8,947 bases of DNA, from NCBI GenBank assembly GCA_964388175.1, contig CAYLYS010000083.1:1-8947 (forward strand), read 5' to 3'. Position numbers and translations under genes: made by a program. Below, one piece after another: positions 6,404-8,947 of this stretch (position 1 is its first letter; each line of letters starts with the position of its first letter). Origin of the DNA: JAITWN01 sp964388175 (lineage in GTDB: Bacteria; Pseudomonadota; Gammaproteobacteria; SZUA-140). The notes beneath the pieces were generated by a model, which saw nothing but the letters and a program-made list of their open reading frames with translations, was not told the DNA's origin and searched no databases.

Positions 6404-6430
6404 CGGCCGGCCGGGACACCAAGCCGGCCG
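6404..6430. other. GC-rich inverted repeat in the nadK-hrcA divergent region
   Basis: CGGCCGGC (6404-6411) and GCCGGCCG (6423-6430) are perfect reverse complements with an 11-base spacer. The dyad ends 3 bases before the predicted hrcA -35 and lies upstream of the nadK -10, so it sits between the two divergent promoters. It has no adjacent T-run. An operator or structural element is possible; no known regulator site is recognised. Confidence 0.45.
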
Positions 6431-6433
6431 TCC

Positions 6434-6462
6434 TTGACACCGCATGGATGAGTTGCTAACTT
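6434..6462 (+). promoter_or_regulatory. Predicted sigma-70 promoter for hrcA, overlapping a degenerate CIRCE-like dyad
   Basis: TTGACA (6434-6439) is a perfect -35. Exactly 17 bp later lies TAACTT (6457-6462), preceded by TGC, the extended -10 pattern. Transcription would start near 6469, giving a leader of about 67 bases. Within the promoter, GAGTTGCTAA (6450-6459) resembles the right CIRCE arm GAGTGCTAA with one inserted T, and TTGACACCGC loosely mirrors it (6 of 10 positions). The dyad is too degenerate to call as an HrcA operator. Confidence 0.55.
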
Positions 6463-6535
6463 CCGGGGCGAGGCCGTCCAGTCCCCGATAATTTTGATGT
6501 AAGCGAATGATTTGGATGATATTTAGGCTCTGCTC

Positions 6536-7582
6536 ATGAGATCCGGAACGGGGATGCTGGACGCGCGCGCCAGGCATTTGTTCAAGGTGCTGGTGGAGCG
6601 TCACATCCGCGATGGCGCGCCGGTCGGTTCGCGCACGCTGGCGAGCGAATCCGGTCTCGACATCAGTCCGGCGACGGTGCGCAGCGTCATGGTCGAACTG
6701 GAAGAACTCGGACTGGTCGCTTCTCCTCATACCTCCGCCGGCCGTATCCCCACCGACAAGGGTTATCGCCTGTTCATCGATTCGTTGCTCACCATGGATC
6801 CGCCCGTGCAGCACGAGGTCGAACGGCTGCGTGAACTGTTGAGCGGAGATGCTTCCCTGCAGCAGCTGGCCGTTTCCGTTTCCGGCTTGTTGTCCGGCGT
6901 ATCCAGTATGGCGGCGGTGGTGCTGCTGCCGCGGCGCGAACGCTTGATTCTGCGCCATATCGAACTGGTGCCGATGGAGGGCAAGCGTGTGCTGGCGCTG
7001 CTGGTGATCGATCGGCAGGACGTGCGCAGCTGTACGGTGGCTACCGAGCGACGCTTCGAGCAGCATGAGCTGCGCGCCGCCGCAAACTATCTGAACAGTG
7101 TTTTTGCCGGGCGCGATCTCGCCGAAATCCGCCGTACCCTGCTGAGCGAGCTGCGCGCGGCGCAGGAGAGCATGGACCGCGTGGTCTATTCGGCGATGCG
7201 CATGGCCGAGCAGGTGTTCAGTGATGACGGCGGGGCGGGAGACGACATCGTCGTGTCGGGACAGACCCGGCTGATGGGTTTCGAGGATCTGTCCGACATC
7301 GAGAAGCTGCGCGTGCTGTTCGAGACCTTCGACGAGAAGCGCAGGATGCTGCATCTGCTCGATCAGTGCCTGCGCAACGGCGGTCTGCAGGTGCTCATCG
7401 GCAAGGAATCGGGGGTCGGCGTGCTGAACGATTGCAGCCTGGTGACTTCCACCTACGGCAGCGGGCATGAGAGCGGGGTGCTCGGTGTCATCGGCCCGAT
7501 GCGCATGTCCTACCGGCGCGTCATCCCGCTGGTCGATATGGCGGCGAGAATGGTCAGCGCGGCCTTGAATCGGCATCACTGA
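6536..7582 (+). CDS. hrcA: Heat-inducible transcription repressor HrcA
   Basis: This 348-residue protein is HrcA, the repressor that binds CIRCE operators at chaperone genes; its activity depends on GroEL in studied species. The N-terminal winged-helix domain is clear: FKVLVERHIRDGAPVGSRTLA (16-36), DISPATVRSVMVELEELGLV (42-61) and PHTSAGRIPTDKGYRLFID (64-82). A GAF-like central domain follows, and the C terminus holds the family segment GVIGPMRMSYRRVIPLVDMAARM. Length is typical. The ATG at 6536 has a weak TAGG 8 bases upstream; the ATG at 6554 (starting MLDARARHLF, closer to many HrcA proteins) is a credible alternative. It heads the hrcA-grpE-dnaK cluster and is divergent from nadK. No canonical CIRCE is visible in this window. 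Confidence 0.96.
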   Translation: MRSGTGMLDARARHLFKVLVERHIRDGAPVGSRTLASESGLDISPATVRSVMVELEELGLVASPHTSAGRIPTDKGYRLFIDSLLTMDPPVQHEVERLRELLSGDASLQQLAVSVSGLLSGVSSMAAVVLLPRRERLILRHIELVPMEGKRVLALLVIDRQDVRSCTVATERRFEQHELRAAANYLNSVFAGRDLAEIRRTLLSELRAAQESMDRVVYSAMRMAEQVFSDDGGAGDDIVVSGQTRLMGFEDLSDIEKLRVLFETFDEKRRMLHLLDQCLRNGGLQVLIGKESGVGVLNDCSLVTSTYGSGHESGVLGVIGPMRMSYRRVIPLVDMAARMVSAALNRHH

Positions 7583-7587
7583 TCCCT

Positions 7588-7603
7588 ATAACTACATAAC
7601 TAT
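7588..7603. repeat. Tandem 8-bp repeat just after hrcA
   Basis: ATAACTAC (7588-7595) is followed directly by ATAACTAT (7596-7603). This AT-rich patch begins 5 bases after the hrcA stop and contrasts with the GC-rich surroundings. It may simply be spacer or an upstream activating stretch for grpE. Confidence 0.4.
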
Positions 7604-7620
7604 CAACCTTGGACAATTGC

Positions 7621-7672
7621 AGTGCCGGCACCGTGCGCGGCCGCGGACGGCATTGGCGTGTATAGTGCCGGC
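7621..7672. other. Palindromes and 9-bp direct repeat in the grpE leader region
   Basis: Two perfect 10-bp palindromes, GTGCCGGCAC (7622-7631) and CGCGGCCGCG (7636-7645), lie 4 bases apart. AGTGCCGGC occurs at 7621-7629 and again at 7664-7672; since the first copy is palindromic, the two copies can also pair over 8 bp in RNA or cruciform DNA. The block covers the spacer and -10 of the candidate grpE promoter. No known regulator motif is recognised. Confidence 0.5.
7661..7666 (+). promoter_or_regulatory. Candidate -10 element for grpE
   Basis: TATAGT matches the sigma-70 -10 consensus at 5 of 6 positions; a transcript would begin near 7673 and have a leader of about 41 bases. The region 16-18 bp upstream is pure G and C, with no -35. 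No sigma-32 pair is visible: CTTGGAC at 7608 resembles a heat-shock -35, but no CCCCAT-like element follows. grpE may instead rely on read-through from hrcA. Confidence 0.3.
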
Positions 7673-7701
7673 CAGGGATGCGAACGGCACGAACCCGGAC
7701 G

Positions 7702-7705
7702 GGAG
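7702..7705 (+). promoter_or_regulatory. Ribosome binding site that fixes the grpE start
   Basis: GGAG ends 8 bases before the ATG at 7714. The in-frame ATG at 7678 lies upstream of this site and would add a 12-residue basic tail unlike the acidic GrpE N terminus. Confidence 0.7.
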
Positions 7706-7713
7706 ACTTCCAG

Positions 7714-8334
7714 ATGACGAATGGTAAGGACGAGAGCGAATCCGACGATATGTCGGTCGCCGCTGGCGACGTACAGCAGGCGGGAGAGATGGGCGAGGCG
7801 GTGGAAGGGGGCTCCCACGAGGAACTGCTGTTGACGCTGCAGGATGCCCGTGAGCGGGCGGATGCGCATTGGAACGAAGTGCTGCGCGCGCGCGCCGAGC
7901 TCGCTAATCTGCACCGTCGCGCCGAGCGTGATGTGGAAAACGCCCACAAGTACGGCCTGGAGAAGTTCGTGTCCGAGCTGCTGCCGGTGATCGACAGCCT
8001 GGAGCTCGGCCTGAATGCCGCCGAGGCGGCGGGCGCAGCGGCGCAGGACAAGCTGCGCGAGGGGATGGAGCTGACCCTGAAAATGCTCGTCGGCGCGGTC
8101 ACGAAGTTCGGCGTGCAGGTGATCGACCCCCACGGCGAGCGCTTCGATCCGGCGCTGCACCAGGCGATGTCGCTGCAGGCGGCGCCGCCCGGGATGGAGG
8201 CGGGCCGGGTGCTGGCGGTCTATCAGAAGGGCTATCTCCTCAACGATCGCCTCGTCCGCCCGGCGATGGTGGTGGTGGCCGGGCCGGCAAACGGTGCCGG
8301 GGAAGCGGGCGGCAAAATCGACGAAATGGCTTGA
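7714..8334 (+). CDS. grpE: Nucleotide exchange factor GrpE
   Basis: This 206-residue protein is GrpE, the dimeric cochaperone that opens the DnaK nucleotide cleft to release ADP, and which acts as a thermosensor in E. coli. The N terminus is acidic and disordered (ESESDDMS and onward). A long helical segment follows, leading to RAELANLHRRAERDVENAHKYG, the coiled-coil dimer helix, and then KFVSELLPVIDSLELGL. The C-terminal beta domain that contacts DnaK shows FGVQVIDPHGERFDPALHQAM and VYQKGYLLNDRLVRPAMVVVAG, both strongly conserved. A short Gly/Ala-rich tail ends the protein. It follows hrcA by 131 bp and precedes dnaK by 93 bp, the usual cluster order, so co-expression with DnaK is expected. 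Confidence 0.96.
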   Translation: MTNGKDESESDDMSVAAGDVQQAGEMGEAVEGGSHEELLLTLQDARERADAHWNEVLRARAELANLHRRAERDVENAHKYGLEKFVSELLPVIDSLELGLNAAEAAGAAAQDKLREGMELTLKMLVGAVTKFGVQVIDPHGERFDPALHQAMSLQAAPPGMEAGRVLAVYQKGYLLNDRLVRPAMVVVAGPANGAGEAGGKIDEMA

Positions 8335-8418
8335 AAGCCGATCAGCGACCCCAATAGTTAAGCTGACGTGATGCATTAGGCATTTCTGGGCGCCGCGCAG
8401 CGGGGTCAAACAAGAATC

Positions 8419-8423
8419 AGGAG
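8419..8423 (+). promoter_or_regulatory. Ribosome binding site of dnaK
   Basis: AGGAG ends 4 bases before the ATG at 8428 and 10 bases before the ATG at 8434. The first spacing is short and the second long, so the site does not decide between the two starts. In the rest of the 93-bp grpE-dnaK gap I see GACCCC (8347-8352) matched by GGGGTC (8402-8407), a possible weak long-range stem, and no clear promoter or CIRCE. Confidence 0.6.
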
Positions 8424-8427
8424 ACTT

Positions 8428-8947
8428 ATGGCGATGGGCAAGATTATCGGAATCGACCTGGGCACGACGAATTCCTGCGTGGCGATCGTGGAGGGCGGCA
8501 AGCCCCGGGTCATCGAAAATTCGGAAGGAGCGCGGACCACGCCTTCGATCGTTGCGTTCGGCGACGACGAAGAGGTGCTGGTCGGACAGGCTGCCAAGCG
8601 TCAGGCGGTCACCAATCCGAAGAATACGCTGTATGCGATCAAGCGTCTGATCGGGCGTCGTTTCGATGAGGACGTGGTCAAGCGTGACATGGGGCTGGTG
8701 CCCTACAACATCGTGCGCGCCGACAACGGCGACGCCTGGGTCGAGGCCAAGGGCAGAAAGATGGCGCCGCCCGAGATTGCCGCGCGCGTGCTGATGAAGA
8801 TGAAGAAGACCGCCGAGGACTATCTCGGTGAAGAGGTCACGGAAGCGGTGATCACCGTGCCGGCCTATTTCAACGATTCCCAGCGTCAGGCGACCAAGGA
8901 CGCCGGCCGCATCGCGGGCCTGGAGGTCAAGCGCATCATCAACGAGC
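8428..8947 (+). CDS. dnaK: Chaperone DnaK (Hsp70), N-terminal part, cut by the window end
   Basis: The first 173 codons of DnaK are present, all within the nucleotide-binding domain; the rest of the ATPase domain, the linker and the substrate-binding domain lie beyond the window. DnaK binds exposed hydrophobic peptides in an ATP cycle driven by DnaJ and GrpE. The phosphate-1 loop IGIDLGTTNSCVAI (7-20) is intact, as are KRQAVTNPKNTLYAIKRLIGRRF, DNGDAWVEAKGRKMAPPEI and the AVITVPAYFNDSQRQATKDAG region, with near identity to E. coli. This frame has no stop before the window end, and the last full codon is Glu in RIINE. Two starts are possible: 8428 (MAMGKIIG) or 8434 (MGKIIG, matching the E. coli N terminus). 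Confidence 0.97.
   Translation, partial: MAMGKIIGIDLGTTNSCVAIVEGGKPRVIENSEGARTTPSIVAFGDDEEVLVGQAAKRQAVTNPKNTLYAIKRLIGRRFDEDVVKRDMGLVPYNIVRADNGDAWVEAKGRKMAPPEIAARVLMKMKKTAEDYLGEEVTEAVITVPAYFNDSQRQATKDAGRIAGLEVKRIINE

Noticed and set aside
6344..7579. A 411-codon frame antisense to hrcA
   Set aside because: It is rich in His, Gln and Arg, mirrors the hrcA codons, and has no recognised motif. hrcA itself is unambiguous.
8335..8427. A heat-shock promoter or CIRCE directly before dnaK
   Set aside because: Neither CTTGAA/CCCCAT nor TTAGCACTC/GAGTGCTAA half-sites can be found. TTAAGCTGACG and GCATTAGG are only faint resemblances.

Overview
The window is a gene-dense, GC-rich stretch (roughly 60% G+C by eye) of a bacterial chromosome. 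It most likely comes from a non-enteric gammaproteobacterium. Three things point there: the housekeeping order smpB / ratA-rnfH / bamE / fur / recN-nadK / hrcA-grpE-dnaK, the presence of RnfH, BamE and RatA, and proteins that align closely with E. coli SmpB, RatA, RnfH, NadK and DnaK. An hrcA gene next to grpE-dnaK argues against Enterobacterales. A Chromatiales-like or Acidiferrobacterales-like lineage is a guess, not something the sequence proves.

Layout from left to right. (1) smpB on the minus strand (15-494), ending in a terminator-like hairpin at the window edge. (2) A 180-bp divergent promoter region. (3) A plus-strand group: a neurotransmitter:sodium symporter family transporter (675-2048), ratA (2072-2506) and rnfH (2496-2828, overlapping ratA by 11 bp). 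(4) bamE on the minus strand (2841-3173), convergent with rnfH and divergent from fur. (5) fur on the plus strand (3276-3716), convergent with recN across 21 bp. (6) A minus-strand pair transcribed nadK (6347-5469) then recN (5402-3738), separated by 66 bp that hold most of a 14-bp tandem repeat array beginning inside the nadK stop region. (7) A 188-bp divergent control region. (8) A plus-strand heat-shock cluster: hrcA (6536-7582), grpE (7714-8334) and the first 173 codons of dnaK (8428 to the window end).

Functional themes: ribosome rescue (SmpB), outer-membrane biogenesis (BamE), iron homeostasis (Fur), recombination repair (RecN), NADP supply (NadK) and chaperone function with its repressor (HrcA, GrpE, DnaK). 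The transporter is the one gene that is not an expected housekeeping member of this neighbourhood. All eleven genes look intact, apart from dnaK, which is cut by the window. There is no mobile element, CRISPR array, tRNA or rRNA, and no gene-free stretch longer than about 190 bp. I see no new multigene system. The points worth a second look are in the intergenic DNA: the nadK-recN tandem repeats, the hrcA promoter with a degenerate CIRCE-like dyad, palindromes in the grpE leader, and the smpB terminator arm that matches the transporter leader.
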